Assembly: GCA_963706515.1 (NCBI GenBank)
Contig: CAVPMW010000018.1
Span: 124,001 to 188,000 of the forward strand
Length of the DNA: 64,000 nt
Source: CAVPMW01 sp963706515
GTDB lineage: Bacteria > Chloroflexota > Anaerolineae > Anaerolineales > UBA4823
Direction of reading: 5' to 3'
Shown piece after piece: positions 63,562 to 64,000 of this stretch (the first letter of the stretch is position 1; each line of letters begins with the position of its first letter). The translations under genes and the position numbers were made by a program. The notes under the pieces were generated by a model. The model saw only the letters and a list, made by a program, of their open reading frames with translations, was not told the DNA's origin and did not search any database.

Positions 63562-63985
63562 CAAGCTGCCCCTGCCCAAGGATATGCCCTTGCATCGCTC
63601 GCTCAACTTCGGCTTTGCTGGCGCCTTCCTTGAGATCCAGTGCAGAATCCAGGGCATACAGCTTAAAAAAGTAGCGATGCGTCGATCCTTTCGGCGGGCA
63701 GGGACCCCCATAACCTAACTTGCGGAAGCCGTTGCTGCCTGCAACACCTGTGCCGCTCACGCCCTCCGGAAGGCTCGCCAGATCGCCGGGTATGTTGAAC
63801 AGCACCCAGTGCACGAAGGTTCCTGCCGGGGCATCCGGGTCATCCATGATGAGCGCCAGATTGTGGACTGTGGCTGGCTGACCGCTCCAATCGAGCTGTG
63901 GCGAGAGATTCATCCCATCGCAGGTAAATTTTATGGGGATGCGCTCCCCTTCTTTGAAGGACGGGCTGGAAACTGTTATGCTCAT
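63542..63985 (-). CDS. YbhB/YbcL-type phosphatidylethanolamine-binding protein
   Basis: A 147-residue PEBP-family protein: ITVSSPSFKEGERIPIKFTC, NLALIMDDPDAPAGTFVHWV, NGFRKLGYGGPCPPKGSTHR and YFFKLYALDSAL, the full anion-pocket set (DPDAP, GxxGPCPP, HRYFF). It is a small soluble protein whose role in bacteria is unclear. ATG 63985 has AGGAG eight bases upstream; GTG 63994 is also in frame. Its stop codon is in the tandem repeat. Confidence 0.92.
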   Translation of the reverse strand: MSITVSSPSFKEGERIPIKFTCDGMNLSPQLDWSGQPATVHNLALIMDDPDAPAGTFVHWVLFNIPGDLASLPEGVSGTGVAGSNGFRKLGYGGPCPPKGSTHRYFFKLYALDSALDLKEGASKAEVERAMQGHILGQGQLGGKYSR

Positions 63986-64000
63986 CGGCGGCACTCCTGC

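Overview
The window looks like a chromosomal segment of an anaerobic or facultative member of the Chloroflexota, probably Anaerolineae-like. This is an inference from gene content: a split complex I locus, a 2-oxoacid:ferredoxin oxidoreductase, a tungsten-type aldehyde:ferredoxin oxidoreductase, lipoproteins with glycan-binding domains, GH31 and acetyl-xylan-esterase-like enzymes, an mre/PBP2/MinC/RodA operon, and PSP1 and Mrp proteins. I see no rRNA, CRISPR array, phage module or intact insertion sequence. One tRNA gene (Gln, anticodon CTG) is present.

Layout. 0-7.5 kb: an end fragment, an aldo/keto reductase, an HD-GYP response regulator, a metallo-beta-lactamase hydrolase with a small zinc ribbon, an AHSA1-type protein, a tiny membrane peptide, a large diguanylate cyclase and a SufR-like regulator. 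7.6-15 kb: iscX-nuoB-nuoCD-nuoI-mrp, the complex I Q-module with Fe-S assembly genes, followed by PSP1, a PIG-L deacetylase and a BtuF-like binding protein. 15-19 kb: a GntR/FCD regulator and korAB. 19-25.5 kb: mreB-mreC-mreD-mrdA-minC-rodA. 25.5-30 kb: gltX and glnS (convergent), tRNA-Gln and PPK2. 30-39 kb: an esterase, a GH31 glycosidase, ftsY, prfB with its programmed frameshift, and a large membrane lipoprotein. 38.8-43.3 kb: rpmF-fabD-fabG-asp23-nusB-tatA-tatC. 43.4-49 kb: a thiolase-like protein with an OB-fold partner, a membrane protein, and a lipoprotein with carbohydrate-binding-like domains. 49-53.3 kb (minus strand): lrp-potA-potD-potB-potC. 53.5-64 kb: small envelope proteins, an NAD(P)H-hydrate repair enzyme, AOR, GNAT, a nucleosidase, ftsH, a YgfZ-like protein, a SHOCT-like protein and a PEBP protein.

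At least 15 genes are interrupted by single-base indels. Several fall in short homopolymers and they hit essential genes, above all gltX and glnS. I read these as sequencing or assembly errors and annotate the whole genes; prfB is the one genuine recoding event. The most interesting signals are: the Q-module/Fe-S assembly operon; a thiolase/DUF35 pair that has lost both the nucleophilic cysteine and the zinc cysteines; dispersed palindromes whose arms covary; a decayed terminal-inverted-repeat family; a shared TGTTTTTCGTA box at the lrp and ftsH promoters; and a set of leaderless promoters.
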